Assembly: GCA_949358305.1 (NCBI GenBank)
Contig: OX442314.1
Span: 44,710,581-44,774,580 of the forward strand
DNA: 64,000 nt
Source: Strigamia acuminata
Taxonomy: Eukaryota; Arthropoda; Chilopoda; Geophilomorpha; Linotaeniidae
Direction of reading: 5' to 3'
Positions 1 to 10,533 of this stretch are shown here, piece by piece (positions within the stretch are counted from its first letter, which is position 1; each line of letters starts with the position of its first letter). The translations under genes and the position numbers were made by a program. Below the pieces are notes generated by a model. It was not told the DNA's origin. It worked only from the letters and a program-made list of their open reading frames with translations, and searched no databases.

Positions 1-420
1 TAGGGAGTTGAGGGGAGAAGAGAGAGGTGGTTGTGAAGCCAGCAAGAGCAGTCGTGCCCTGCGCTGCTCCATGTCCTCCCTATTCACCACTTTGACGCCC
101 AGTGGTGAGATGTTGTATCCACCACAGCCTCCATGAGCGGTTGTATGGGTCGTAGGTAAATACAGCGGAATAGTCAAGCATACTGACTACGTCATACATG
201 GGGAATTCCCTCCCTGTGTGTGACGGGTCGGTTGCGGTGTTGCGTGCCCAAGCAACACAGCTAGCACATTAGTAGTCTGAGATTCCGACCCCTAGACAAC
301 GGATTAATGGCCACCGATCCCAACAATCTGGAGTCCTTGTCTTGTCATTTACGTGAGCCTGCGTTCCACATCAGGGTAACTGGTCCCATAGTTGCCCTGG
401 CAACGAGCATGGCTGTCACA
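1..420. other. No gene recognised; presumed intron or insertion upstream of the P2X paralogue
   Basis: I see no coding exon here. Similarity to intron 6 of the complete P2X gene starts only at about 420, just before the exon 7 acceptor. The preceding 400 bases are moderately GC-rich and unlike that intron, so they probably belong to a repeat inserted in the paralogue's intron. Confidence 0.4.
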
Positions 421-461
421 ATCGATAATATCGTTTTCATTATTTATTCAACGATTTTTAG

Positions 462-949
462 GGAGCAGTGATGGGAGTAATCATAACCTGGGATTGCAAT
501 TTGGACTTCTCCATTAGTAAATGCAAACCAGATTACAAATTTCGAAGAATGGATAATCCCGACGTTACAATAGCTGCAGGTTGGAATTTTCGGTACCGAA
601 ATAAAAATCGTTGAATTTTATGTTTCTAACTATATCCGATCAATTTTTAGCTTCGCCCATTACTACAGCGACACAAATCGAACTCTTTACAAGGCTTACG
701 GCATTCTGTTCGTAGTAATTGTAGAAGGTCAAGGCAGAAAGTTCAACGTGATTCCTTTAATGGTGAATATTGGATCTGGATTAGCACTCTTGTCTATTGT
801 AAGAAAAATTAATTAATCATTACTTGAATACCGGTTGTTAAAATTACTTTTTGCAGGCGATGATAATCTGCGACGTGATCGTGCTGCACGTCGCACCTGA
901 AAGGGCATTTTACCGCCAGACGAAGTATCTAGTTGTGACTGATAGCATG
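462..949 (+). CDS. P2X: P2X purinoceptor paralogue, C-terminal exons only (partial)
   Basis: Three exons at 462-592, 651-798 and 857-about 949 join in frame through GT-AG introns of 58 bases each. They encode the last part of a P2X ectodomain, TM2 and the start of the cytoplasmic tail. Visible family marks are the TWDCNLD strand, the NFR triplet and the KAYGI segment, both of which contribute to ATP binding, then a hydrophobic TM2 and the cytoplasmic YxxxK motif (YRQTK). The three exons and even the introns between them closely match exons 7-9 of the complete gene near 40 kb, so the two arose by duplication. Earlier exons would lie left of the window. A GT after codon SM near 949 probably starts another intron, as at the same point of the other copy; reading on instead gives low-complexity sequence to a stop at 1123. 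Identity of the family is secure; whether the copy is functional is unknown. Confidence 0.85.
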
Positions 950-1094
950 GTATTGACATGTTGTTGCTTTTTTTTCAAAGCACGACACCACCGCAATTCA
1001 AAACCGCCAACCCATCACCGCCAAAATAATACAGCAAATTCTAAAACCGCCAAACCATTACCACCATTTTTTTTACAGCAAAAAACTCTAAATA

Positions 1095-1551
1095 CTGCCT
1101 CATTTAAACGCCCGGGCGTTTAAATTTTTTTTGGGCGTACAGCCAGGCGGTAATTTGATACCAGGCGTTTATTCGAGCCAGGCGTTTAACCAGAAAAATA
1201 GTCAAAAATAAGTTGTCGAGAAAACAAAGTAGCAAAAAAATATTTCTTCATGGAAATAAATTTTTATTTTTATATTTTGCAATTATCTACACATCCCATT
1301 GAGCTAATAAGTGATCAGAAACAGCGAAGGCACCCGGATTGGAAGTGCCAACAATTGCAGTAGCGTTAATTTCCAAAAATTCCGAAACGTTGTGGATACA
1401 TAATTGGCCATTTCCACGTTTACCCGGCGCCAATTTGAAACCCGGCGTTAAAACAAGGCCAGCATCTATAAACCACTTTGTGTACGCCTACCCGGCGTTA
1501 AAACGAGCCCGGCGTTTGAATGAATCCGGGCGTTTAAATGAGGCATTACGG
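1095..1551. mobile_element. TIR MITE with TA target duplication (family M1)
   Basis: The ends are inverted copies sharing a perfect core of about 20 bases (TGCCTCATTTAAACGCCCGG), and TA flanks both sides (1093-1094 and 1552-1553). The interior holds many short GGCGTTTA/GGCGCC motifs in both orientations. A diverged relative lies at 40536-41304. There is no coding capacity. TA duplication suggests a Tc1/mariner-type transposase in trans (inference). Confidence 0.65.
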
Positions 1552-2635
1552 TACTCAAAATTACCATTTTCGGCCACAGCTACTTACTTCATTTCCGTAA
1601 TATTTCCACATTTTTTCCGTCCTGTGTAATCTCTTATTTGCACATTATTTCCATCACATTTCCACAGCTAATTCTTTACATCCTGTTTGCTGTAATATTT
1701 TGATAGTTTAAATGAGGAATTTGTAATCATTTATATATTTTTTATCCAATATGCAAGATATTTAAATTTTTTATAGTGTTTATTAATAGCGTTTATTAAA
1801 AGAACAAGGGACCAAAAAAAAACCATTTTCAAAGAAAAAGGAACCTTACTCAATTGATGAAAATATGCGCCTGGCTCAATGGCTAGCAGACAACCGCATG
1901 GGAAGTGACAAAAATGTAAGATTAAATAAATACTCCGTACCATATAAACTCAATACTATTTATTTATTTACTTAATTTATTTGTTTTGTTTTTAGTATCC
2001 TGGTGAAAAGAAGAAGGAATATTTAAGAAGATGGTTTAGGGAATGTGGCTTATCTGACCGTTCCAAAGCCACCATATTTTCTAAGGAAAATTCTTTGAAG
2101 AAGTCCTACATTGATACCAAAAAATGGATATTAGAAACAGGGCAGGGTGTGTTGGCTGAAGAGGGAGAGGAATATTTTCAAAGTATTTTATTACTACATT
2201 ATTATCAATTTAAATTATTTCCATAATACCTTATTATTATTGTTGTTTTAATTTTAGGTGTTGTGTTAGAAAAGTGTCCTTGGTTCTACATCATGCAAGC
2301 GTTGATGGACCAAGGTAAACCTAGTTGTGATTTCTAATATTTTTAAATGTAATTTATTAATTAATTTTTTATACAGGAAATGCTTCATCGACATTAGGAA
2401 CAACTATACCCTCAATATCTAGTTCTGTAGAATTACTTTTCCAGTCTTCAGTGTCTGAACAAGGTAATGACGAAGACCTCAGTGAAGATGGAGACCACCA
2501 GATGCCAGATACAAAGCGGGAAAAAAGAAAACTGCAACTTGCAATGCTTGTGGATGATGGGAAAAAAAGAGAGGAACAAGTCAAGCCAACCAATGATGAC
2601 ATAACTGAGAAAATTCCAGAAAAGAAAAGTTATAC

Positions 2636-3258
2636 TGTGAGTGTTCGGACGGACGCCACGTGGTCGGGGGAGAGCCACGGAGGCGCTGGACGCAACACAC
2701 ACGATAAAACAAACCACGAAATACACGGAGACACAATATAGTTTTAGTTATGGCTTTATTGGATGTCTAGGGGTATGATTGTAGTGTCCCATAGTGTATT
2801 TCCCAAGGCGGCGGTTCCTTCGAACCGCCCCTAATCAGACCGCGTGGCACGGCGGCCATCGGCCGCCATGACACACGAGGTCGGTAATCGGTTTTGGGCC
2901 ACGCCGCCGAAGTTACGGTTAACGTCCGGCGGACGTGGCGCAACTGGACGCTCAGGTCCCGGCGGGCGATATCATCGCCACGCCGATAGTTTGGGTTATC
3001 TCAATAGCCAGTTTTGGAGGCGGTCGCAACACGACCGTTCGCCTTGCTGGTTGATCAACAACTCTCTTGTCCCTACGGGGACCAACCACTTCCGGAAGGG
3101 CGACTTCCGGGGCCTGATCCTGCTTGACCAAAGGCCCGCAGCTCCACCTGGTTGCGGAGGACCGCAACAGGCTGCGCGAGATACGAGAGGCGCTGGAGCT
3201 GCGCCAAGTGCATTGCCGTTGCAGTGCAGCGACCCGTGCGCAGGGGCAGCTGGTCACA
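2636..3258 (-). repeat. Gypsy-1 3' LTR
   Basis: The repeat begins TGTGA and ends TCACA, giving the usual TG...CA ends. It is GC-rich in its right half. Read on the minus strand it contains an AATAAAG-type polyadenylation signal near 2755-2765. Confidence 0.93.
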
Positions 3259-3270
3259 TTTCCCCCCCCT
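3259..3270 (-). promoter_or_regulatory. Gypsy-1 polypurine tract
   Basis: Minus-strand AGGGGGGGGAAA abuts the 3' LTR directly, as expected for the plus-strand DNA primer of a retrotransposon. Confidence 0.85.
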
Positions 3271-3753
3271 GGAAAAAGGTAAGTACGAGGGGGTACAACG
3301 CAATCACTGAAGTGGTTGTTGAAAGTTAACACATCGCATTACTTTTCTTTTTTCAGTTTATCAGATGACCATATTTCGGACGAGCCATCAGCTAGAACGA
3401 AGATCACCGGTAGGAATGCACTTGGGAAAATAACAACACTACAAAGGAACACATACACACTTACCCCCAGGATGGAAAACTTGTACAATTTAAACACTAT
3501 TGAAAAATAAAAATGTAAAATAACACTTGTAATTTAAAAATATATATGAATAAAAAACACTTTTTGAACTTTAAAATCTAACATTTGTAGTTATTGAATC
3601 CATTTAACATTAAAAGGTAAGTATGCTAATTTTAACACTTTGGAATAATTAATAATAAAAAAAACTTGTTTTGACAATAAAAAAATTATTTCTGGCACTA
3701 TAAAAGTCTTAACAGGCTTGGCCAAAATCTCCTTTAAAACGACGGCGAAAACT

Positions 3754-5019
3754 TCACTGCAGCGATTTCCCCGGTGTGGGTGGCGTATCGTCGGTTTTTG
3801 GCTCTTCTTCAGTTTTGTCGTCGACGAATTCTTCTGCTAGCTTCTTGCGTGACTTCTTATTCGACTTCTTTTTCACGGCGGTAGCTTTGGGCTCGGGAAC
3901 GACTGGCGGTGGTGGTGGCGGTGTGTGCGACTCCTCGTTCGGTGCGCCGTCAATCTGCATCGCGGTCTCGATCGTTGCTTCGGTGGTGACTACATTGTTG
4001 TCGCAAACTGGTGGAGGATCCGCGAATCCCTGGAACACGACGTTCGTCGGGCGTTCTCCAACCATCGGCGGCATAATGACAGCCGGCGTCGCCGCTGTAT
4101 TGGCACCAAACATCGTTTGCGGTAGTTGGCAGGCCGCTGGAAAAGCGATTGCGGCCGCCGTGGCTTTGGTCGGGATCAGGTTCACAATACCTTGGATTGG
4201 TTGAGGACCGTACTGTCCCGCCCAAGCTGTTCGTAGCTCATCGGGAGTTTTTTCCGTTTGAGCTGGGATTTTCTTAACGAGTGCGCGTGGCGCATTCGAT
4301 GTGATTGTGGCCGATGGCGCAGTCAATTGCTGATGAGCCGCTTTCTCGGCGTCTCTTTTTGCCATTCGGTCCCTATGGTCCGCGTGTTTTTTCGCTCTGT
4401 ACCGAATTTTTGCTTCGGTATTCACGCTTCGTTCACTCAACGTGGGATTTTCGATCGCCACGAGCCGTCTCATTTCCAGCAATTTCTCCGAAATGTTTGG
4501 ACGGGCGGTCGGTGGTTGGTGAGGAGCTTGGGCGACGGTACTTTGTACGGTCGCTTTTGTCTCCTCGGCAGCCTTCTTTTTAAGCACAAATGGCTTATGT
4601 GGCGGACGAAGAACCTTCTGCGACGTCGTCGCTGCGGGTTTCTTCGTAGAGATATTAGTAGAGGCAGTCGGCGGCGGTTGAGAGCGTACGCTCTTCGTTG
4701 CCGTTTTCTGTCTTTTCTTTGGGGGTTCCGTCGGTGTGGCATTCGCCACACGCGCTTGTTCCCTGTCTGCGATTTCCTTCTCGCGTTCTGCGCGCGATCG
4801 GACGCGCATCCAGTTAATATGTCGGTGGTGCAGCGGAATCGGCTGACCGGGCAGCGTCATGAACATGACAAACCATTCCTCGAGTGGTTGGTCCGCCAGA
4901 ACGATTTCGTCTCCGCCGCAGTTCATGCACGGGATCCGCGATAGATTCCACAGCGTGATGTAGCCGAAGCCGTTACAGATTGGGCACTGAACCCATTCGT
5001 TGTTTCGGTGATTTTCCAT
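3754..5019 (-). CDS. Gypsy-1 ORF3: 421-aa accessory protein with DnaJ-like zinc module
   Basis: This ORF lies between pol and the 3' LTR, where some Gypsy elements carry env. Residues 12-34 have the pattern CPxCxGxG, a 15-residue gap, then CxxCGG. This resembles one half of a DnaJ cysteine-rich zinc domain. A tryptophan and arginine-rich stretch follows (about 48-90). The remainder is low-complexity, rich in K, P, A and T, with several basic clusters (PKKRQK near 100; KKKSNKKSRKK near 385) that could be nuclear localisation signals. There is no signal peptide, no hydrophobic segment and no glycoprotein-like cysteine pattern, so it is not an envelope protein. ORF3 of the element at the right edge starts with the same cysteine spacing. 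It is separated from pol by about 220 bases, so it probably needs its own or a spliced mRNA. Function unknown; nucleic-acid binding is a guess. Confidence 0.8.
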   Translation of the reverse strand: MENHRNNEWVQCPICNGFGYITLWNLSRIPCMNCGGDEIVLADQPLEEWFVMFMTLPGQPIPLHHRHINWMRVRSRAEREKEIADREQARVANATPTEPPKKRQKTATKSVRSQPPPTASTNISTKKPAATTSQKVLRPPHKPFVLKKKAAEETKATVQSTVAQAPHQPPTARPNISEKLLEMRRLVAIENPTLSERSVNTEAKIRYRAKKHADHRDRMAKRDAEKAAHQQLTAPSATITSNAPRALVKKIPAQTEKTPDELRTAWAGQYGPQPIQGIVNLIPTKATAAAIAFPAACQLPQTMFGANTAATPAVIMPPMVGERPTNVVFQGFADPPPVCDNNVVTTEATIETAMQIDGAPNEESHTPPPPPPVVPEPKATAVKKKSNKKSRKKLAEEFVDDKTEEEPKTDDTPPTPGKSLQ

Positions 5020-5240
5020 CGTTTTTCCAATCTTTTCGTTTCGATTTTCCAGAGAAGTTCCACACGACTGGTCAGTGGCGATCGCAGCGAATAAGTGATT
5101 TGGACAACGAATGGTGGTGGCTAAGTATAGAACCGGAAGACGTTTCGCGAACGTTTAATTGGCGTATGGACCGCAGATGTTTTGTAAACAGTCTGTGATT
5201 GGTCCAAATGGGTCTCCCGATTTGAAGTGTCACCTAGCGG

Positions 5241-7463
5241 TCAATCCCGATATCGGATCGGTAAAACGTGATTTCTCGAAGGTCTATTTGAGTCCGAATT
5301 TGGTTTTGGTCGAGCCGTCGTGGGTTTTTGTGAATCCACTTGTGGCAACAGCAAGGGTTTTATTCTTTTTGGTTTCCCAAAAGGTTTTACTGGTGTTGGC
5401 AACTTAGTTGCGATACCAGATTCCGTTGGTTGCACTGGAGTTGGCAATATCGTTGCTGTTCCAGTGTCCACAGGTTGGTTTTCAAGAACTTCTTCATCTT
5501 CCTTATCTAAAATGGGCCATTCAGCCTTTTCTTCTGAGGGGATGAATCTCCTGAGTTTTACAATGTTGTGTGTACCCCTCGCTTGCAAAGTTATTGGTTT
5601 CGCAAGGGCATACGCATTGTTGTTAAAGACTTTAGTTATTACATAAGGTCCTTCAAAGCGATCCTCAAGGGACGCAGCATATCGATTAGCAGCATTGGAC
5701 AATGGGTGGGTCTTTAGTAGAACCAAGTCTCCAATTTCGAACTTATCGTCGCTGCGGTGTTGATCGTAGTAAGTTTTCTGTTTTGCTTGGGCCAGACTCT
5801 TATTTTTAAGAGCTGCAGCAATCAGAGTACGGTGTCTAGCGACTAGCATTCTGACAGCGTCGTAGGGCCTATTTGGGTCGAATGGGGTGTCATAAGACAC
5901 ATCTCGATTATCCCAAAATGGTCGTAATTCCCTGCCATACGTCAGCATTGCTGGTGTAAAACCGGTAGACACATTTGGGGCAGAGTGCAAAGCAAAATTT
6001 ATCTGGTCAATGCATCTGTCCCAGTGATCGTGCTCAAATGTAAAAATTCGAAGCATAATCTTGATATTCCTGTTTACGCGTTCAGTCAGGTTAGTCTGGG
6101 GATGGTAAGGCGTTGCTTTAATTGGTACAACCCCTGCATCGTCACAGAGAGTCTGAAACACGTCAGAAATGAATTGGGGGCCATTATCGCTCAACATGAA
6201 ACGAGGGCACCCATGACAGCTGAAAAATCGTTTTAAAATTGGTGCAATTGCAGTCATTTTAGCGGATCTCAGCGGTGTAGCTTCCATCCAGCCGGTGGCA
6301 TAATCCACCACAACTAGAATGAAGCGATTTCTGTTCGAGGTTCTAGGTAATGGACCTATTAGATCGATTCCTATCTTCTCAAAACGACCAATTTTTGGAG
6401 AAGTTGGGACCATCAATCCCTTTGGTTTTCTCTGAATCGGTTTGCAGCGTTGGCAGCGATTGCAGCTTGCTACATGAAGTTTTACTTCTTTTTGCATGCC
6501 AGGCCAGAAATAAACTCTTTTCAATCGCTCTAGAGTTACTTCAACTCCTCCGTGACCAGCCATCGGATGGTCGTGAATTAGTTGAAGTGCTGCGAGTTGC
6601 AGAGATGGTGGAATAAAGATTTTAAATCCAATTCCCAAATCCTCTTCCTCCACAAAGAAATCAGTTTTAAAAGGTGCATAAATAATAAGCATTCCTTTTC
6701 TAGTGAGTGTGCAGTCGTACTGCCTTTCTTCCAAGAACTTAGGAAGTTCTGGTCGAGGTTGTCCATCATCCAATTCCAACCATTCGATTAGTTTTGAAAG
6801 ATGTTTATCTGCACGCTGCTGTAATATAATGTTCTCGAAAGACATCGGGTAATCGGTCTCATTGGTGAGATATGCCAGAGCAACAGGCTCTATAATCTCA
6901 GTTAGAGTTGCTTTCCCTTCTAATGGATTGCCATTATCAAGAGAGACTCTGGATAAGGCATCCGCGACTTGATTGTCGGTGCCTTTTCGGTACTTGATGG
7001 TGAAATTTTCATTCTGCAATTTCATTGCCCACCTAGCCAGTCTTCCAGCTGGATTTTCCATTGTCATGAGAAATCTCAGAGCATGATGGTCAGTCTCAAC
7101 TTGGTACTCAGAATATTCAATGTATGGCTTGAACTTATCAACCGCCCAAACCACAGCTAAACATTCCAAATCGGTGGTGCTGTAGTTGTTTTCCGCGCCT
7201 TGCAGAGTTCTGCTGGCGTACGCAACTGGTCTTAAAGCACCATGGTCATCAATTTGCATGAGGACAGCTCCGAGCCCGCCGCCACTAGCATCTGTATGGA
7301 TGGTGAAGTTGCGTGCGAAATCAGGCAGAGGCAGCATAATTCCTTTTGCAAGTTGATTTTTCAAATATTCGAAGGCAACATTAGGGGGTTTCATTATATG
7401 AATGATTTTGCAATTTTGTGATTTTGCATTAATCACAAAATCATTATTTTTTGATGCCTCCAA
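5241..7463 (-). CDS. pol: Gypsy-1 pol, 3' half: RNase H and integrase
   Basis: True pol sequence starts at about residue 28 (near 7383); the first residues come from the inserted TIR element. The RNase H domain is at about residues 52-172 (catalytic aspartate in TDASGG, residue 57; DALS at its end). An HHCC zinc-binding domain follows at about 298-340. The integrase core shows D367 (GIDLIG), D426 (SDNGPQF) and E461 (LTERVNR). After the core a GPY/F-like region (EGPYVI) is followed by a proline- and lysine-rich tail; no chromodomain is seen. The catalytic residues are all present. The 5' half of pol lies at 8938-10510, across the insertion, in a frame that would match after its removal. Confidence 0.92.
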   Translation of the reverse strand: MEASKNNDFVINAKSQNCKIIHIMKPPNVAFEYLKNQLAKGIMLPLPDFARNFTIHTDASGGGLGAVLMQIDDHGALRPVAYASRTLQGAENNYSTTDLECLAVVWAVDKFKPYIEYSEYQVETDHHALRFLMTMENPAGRLARWAMKLQNENFTIKYRKGTDNQVADALSRVSLDNGNPLEGKATLTEIIEPVALAYLTNETDYPMSFENIILQQRADKHLSKLIEWLELDDGQPRPELPKFLEERQYDCTLTRKGMLIIYAPFKTDFFVEEEDLGIGFKIFIPPSLQLAALQLIHDHPMAGHGGVEVTLERLKRVYFWPGMQKEVKLHVASCNRCQRCKPIQRKPKGLMVPTSPKIGRFEKIGIDLIGPLPRTSNRNRFILVVVDYATGWMEATPLRSAKMTAIAPILKRFFSCHGCPRFMLSDNGPQFISDVFQTLCDDAGVVPIKATPYHPQTNLTERVNRNIKIMLRIFTFEHDHWDRCIDQINFALHSAPNVSTGFTPAMLTYGRELRPFWDNRDVSYDTPFDPNRPYDAVRMLVARHRTLIAAALKNKSLAQAKQKTYYDQHRSDDKFEIGDLVLLKTHPLSNAANRYAASLEDRFEGPYVITKVFNNNAYALAKPITLQARGTHNIVKLRRFIPSEEKAEWPILDKEDEEVLENQPVDTGTATILPTPVQPTESGIATKLPTPVKPFGKPKRIKPLLLPQVDSQKPTTARPKPNSDSNRPSRNHVLPIRYRD

Positions 7464-8937
7464 AAATGAGTTTACATTGAATTAACCCAGTCAATTTTGC
7501 AATTGTGTGATCTGGACAATTTTGTGATTTTTGAGTATTGTCATGTGATATCTGTTCTACCAATCACATTCACATTCACTAAAGCACAAAAGAGTAAAAA
7601 CACAAAATCCCAAAAACATCTAAAAGGTAGTTTTTGTGATTTTGATAAGAAGTGATTTTGAGGCTTGTGAAACTCAAAACAAAATGGAGGCATCCAAGCT
7701 CTATCTAAGTGGCCAACTTGTATCCTTGTATATCATCAAAATGCTGATGCATCCATGACTGTATAACAGCTAGGAAACTCAATACTTCGATTCGGGTAAA
7801 AAAAAGTACCGATTCAGGGCGATTCAGGGCGATTTTAGCGGGTGCCCGAATGGAAATTCAGGCGGAAATGTTCGTCGCGTATCGTTTTTTATTGTTTTCT
7901 ATGTCAAGATGAGCTCGGAAAATTATGGAACCAAGCTCATTTTGAAGAGGAGACAATTCTGCACAAGCCTGTATTTTTTATTTTTTGATTCGGGCGAGGA
8001 AAAGTGCCGATTCGGGCCATCTTAGCGGGGGACCGAATGGGAAAATTTGGAAATTTGGTGCAGAATTTGGATTCGAGATTCGACCATGACAAAACCAAAA
8101 ATTCGTAAAATTAACCGAATGAAATGTTTAAAACAGGTTTCCAGAGAAGAAAATCCCGCTGAAAACGATGGTACAGATAACTTTTTGATCGGATTAACCG
8201 TTGATTTTAAATTTTGGAAAAAACGATCTTTTTTGGGTTGATTTATAAGAAAAAGTTGGAAAAAGTAGTTGAATAATAAAGGAGGACAAAATAGCAGGTT
8301 GCAGTGGTTTGGGCCAAAATTGAATTGGCTGGATTGGCATTGGGTTTAGGTTAACTTTTGGGTTTGATTGTGTTTGGGTATTGGCCAGATTGGCATTGGT
8401 TTTGGTTTGGTGTGGTTTGGGTTTGGGTTGCATTATTACGGGTTTGGTTTAGTTTTGCAAAAATTTATTTTATGATTTGGTTGTATACATTTGTCTGATC
8501 TATGGCTTTGGCTTTGTGGGTGAACAGCTAGTATTTATTAAAATGCACCTTATTAAAAAATATTTTGTTCCATCACACAAATAAGAACTAGTTTTTTTGC
8601 ATCACATTTTAAAATTGGTTGGATATAACTATAACCTAATATGGTGGATAGGAAGTCACGTGACTATTTAAATAATTGCAAAATTGCAAAATTATGAGAT
8701 TATTTTTGAAACTAATTATTAATCACAATTTGTGATGGCCACTTGGATTGAGTTTGGCTGCTGCCATTTTTGCCAAAATAGCAAAACTACCTTTGATTTT
8801 GTGATTGTGTATTTTTTCTGTTTTGTGTTTTTGCAATTATGCACATGATTGGTGGAACTGATATCATGTGACAAATCCAAAAGTGCAAAATTGCTAAAGT
8901 TGCAAAATTACAAAATTGCTTAATTAATGAAACCCCC
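7384..8937. mobile_element. Non-autonomous TIR element inserted in Gypsy-1 pol
   Basis: The ends are the inverted sequence AGGGGGTTTCATTA and TAATGAAACCCCCT. The flanks repeat ATT (or TA, depending on where the end is drawn). Either choice leaves pol in frame after removal; ATT leaves the residue count usual for Gypsy pol at this point. The 1.55 kb inside is noncoding: arrays of CAAAATTGCAAAATT-type motifs near both ends, two imperfect copies of a GATTCGGG-containing segment (about 7790-7860 and 7985-8040), and a TTGGGTTTGG-rich stretch at about 8310-8450. The transposase family was not identified. Confidence 0.8.
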
Positions 8938-10510
8938 TATTGCATTCTTCAGACCATTCCCATTTTGTATCTTTCTTTAGAAGGGCAAAGAATGGTTTTT
9001 GAGTAATACTCAATTTTGGAATTAGAGCAGCATAGAAACCCACCATTCCAATAAAACGCTGAAGTTGTTTTATACTGGAAGGGGTCGGATAATTTAAAAT
9101 TGCTTCCACTTTGTCGTTGTTTGGGCTGTAACTCCCATTTGACATCGTGAAACCAAGAAAATTTAGTTCTTCTGGGCAAATAAATGACTTTGACGGACTC
9201 GCTGTCAATTTATTTTTGTCTAATTTTGACAATATGTCATCTAAATGCTGAAGGTGTTCTTCAAATGAGTCGCTAAAGATGATAATATCATCGAGGTAAG
9301 CGAGTGCCCACTTGTGTTGTGCAGTTCCAAGAACTTGATCCATCATTCTCTGAAACGCACTGGGTGCATTGCACAGTCCGAAAGGCATACGAGTAAACTG
9401 GTATGTTCCATCAGAAGTAGAAAAAGCAGTTTTCTTCTTGTCACTTGGTTTAAGTTTTATTTGGTAATAACCTTTAGTTAAATCCAAAGTAGAAAAGAAC
9501 TTTTTTCCACCTAAACAGGCCAAAATCATAGAAATTGAGGGCATCTGATAGACGTCCTTAATTGTGATTTTATTTAGCCAGCGAAAGTCAATACAGAGGC
9601 GGTACCCTCCGTCTTTCTTTGCAACAATCACGGGGGGATTTTTATAACTCCCCTCGCAAGGTTCGGCCCAACCATCTCTCAGCAATTCAGCAACCAATTC
9701 GCGATAAATCTCAGCTTTCTTGGGATTCATTGGTCGGTCTTTGCATCGAAATGAAGGCGCATCTCCAGTCGGAATTGGATGTTCCAACGTGGGGTGGCAG
9801 CCAGCTTTGTCACTAAACACATGTCTGTATTTTTCTACAAGAGTTAAGATTTGAGATCTCTGCCTTGGTGACAAATTGCTTTTTGCTAACAGTCTCTGGC
9901 TCAAATCAGCCGTGGAGACAGAAGGTGACTTTGATTCTGCAACCAAAGCATCCCATCGATCCATTATTGCATTTCCAAGTTCTTCAGGCGATGGTGGGTC
10001 GTCGAAAGGAAATGTGTCATGTGGAAAATCAAGAAAGAAATATTCTCGATCTGTTAGATTGAGAACAATCCTATTTTCGATAATCCAAGAGCAACCTAAT
10101 AATATAAATTTGGAAGCTGATGGAAGAACAGTAAATGTCACAGGGATTTCGCCACCCCGCCACTTGAGTGACAGCGTGATTGTCCCGATTGGACGTGTTG
10201 GCCTATCGCCAGTGTATACAACTCGATTTTCTAAAAATGGAGTCATAAAGTGCAAGAGGTTTAGCTTTTTAAGCATTCCCCCGCTGATGTACCTGTGGGT
10301 TGCCCCAGAATCCATCAGAGCGGTGACCTTTAAACCGTTTAGTGTTGCTTTGAAGTAAGGCAGGGGAGTAATACTCTTTCCTGTCTTTAAAGCAACGTTT
10401 ACATGGTCGATTTCAGGTTCTGTGGAAAAAACCACGCGAGGATCTGGCTCTGTGGATGAAATGTCATCAAATAGAGCATCCTCCATGTCCTCTTCCATTG
10501 GAATCAACAC
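8924..10510 (-). CDS. pol: Gypsy-1 pol, 5' half: protease and reverse transcriptase
   Basis: A retropepsin active site (MDSGATH) lies at residue 67. The reverse transcriptase shows the LDLTKGYYQIKL motif (catalytic D342), MPFGLCNAP, and YLDDIIIF at 404-411, followed by the connection to the thumb. Translation stops a few codons into the inserted TIR element at 8937. The apparent start at 10510 is not a natural initiator: the pol frame is open upstream into the 3' end of gag and is in the -1 frame relative to gag, so pol is presumably made by ribosomal frameshifting in the overlap. A run of five C bases lies there (about 10541-10545). The broken state makes the copy defective unless rescued in trans. 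Confidence 0.92.
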   Translation of the reverse strand: MLIPMEEDMEDALFDDISSTEPDPRVVFSTEPEIDHVNVALKTGKSITPLPYFKATLNGLKVTALMDSGATHRYISGGMLKKLNLLHFMTPFLENRVVYTGDRPTRPIGTITLSLKWRGGEIPVTFTVLPSASKFILLGCSWIIENRIVLNLTDREYFFLDFPHDTFPFDDPPSPEELGNAIMDRWDALVAESKSPSVSTADLSQRLLAKSNLSPRQRSQILTLVEKYRHVFSDKAGCHPTLEHPIPTGDAPSFRCKDRPMNPKKAEIYRELVAELLRDGWAEPCEGSYKNPPVIVAKKDGGYRLCIDFRWLNKITIKDVYQMPSISMILACLGGKKFFSTLDLTKGYYQIKLKPSDKKKTAFSTSDGTYQFTRMPFGLCNAPSAFQRMMDQVLGTAQHKWALAYLDDIIIFSDSFEEHLQHLDDILSKLDKNKLTASPSKSFICPEELNFLGFTMSNGSYSPNNDKVEAILNYPTPSSIKQLQRFIGMVGFYAALIPKLSITQKPFFALLKKDTKWEWSEECNRGFH

Positions 10511-10533
10511 TATAGTAAGAGCGCAGTCGTCAG

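Noticed and set aside
2844-3329. Long plus-strand open frame in the Gypsy-1 LTR, and its copy at 14564-15211 that runs on into the host exon
   Set aside because: It lies antisense in GC-rich LTR sequence with no domain. The fusion to the coiled-coil tail is a by-product of where the element landed.
3776-4944. Long plus-strand open frames opposite Gypsy-1 ORF3
   Set aside because: They are mirror frames of a low-complexity GC-rich gene and show no domain.
3754-5019. ORF3 as an envelope glycoprotein
   Set aside because: No signal peptide, transmembrane segment or glycoprotein cysteine pattern is present.
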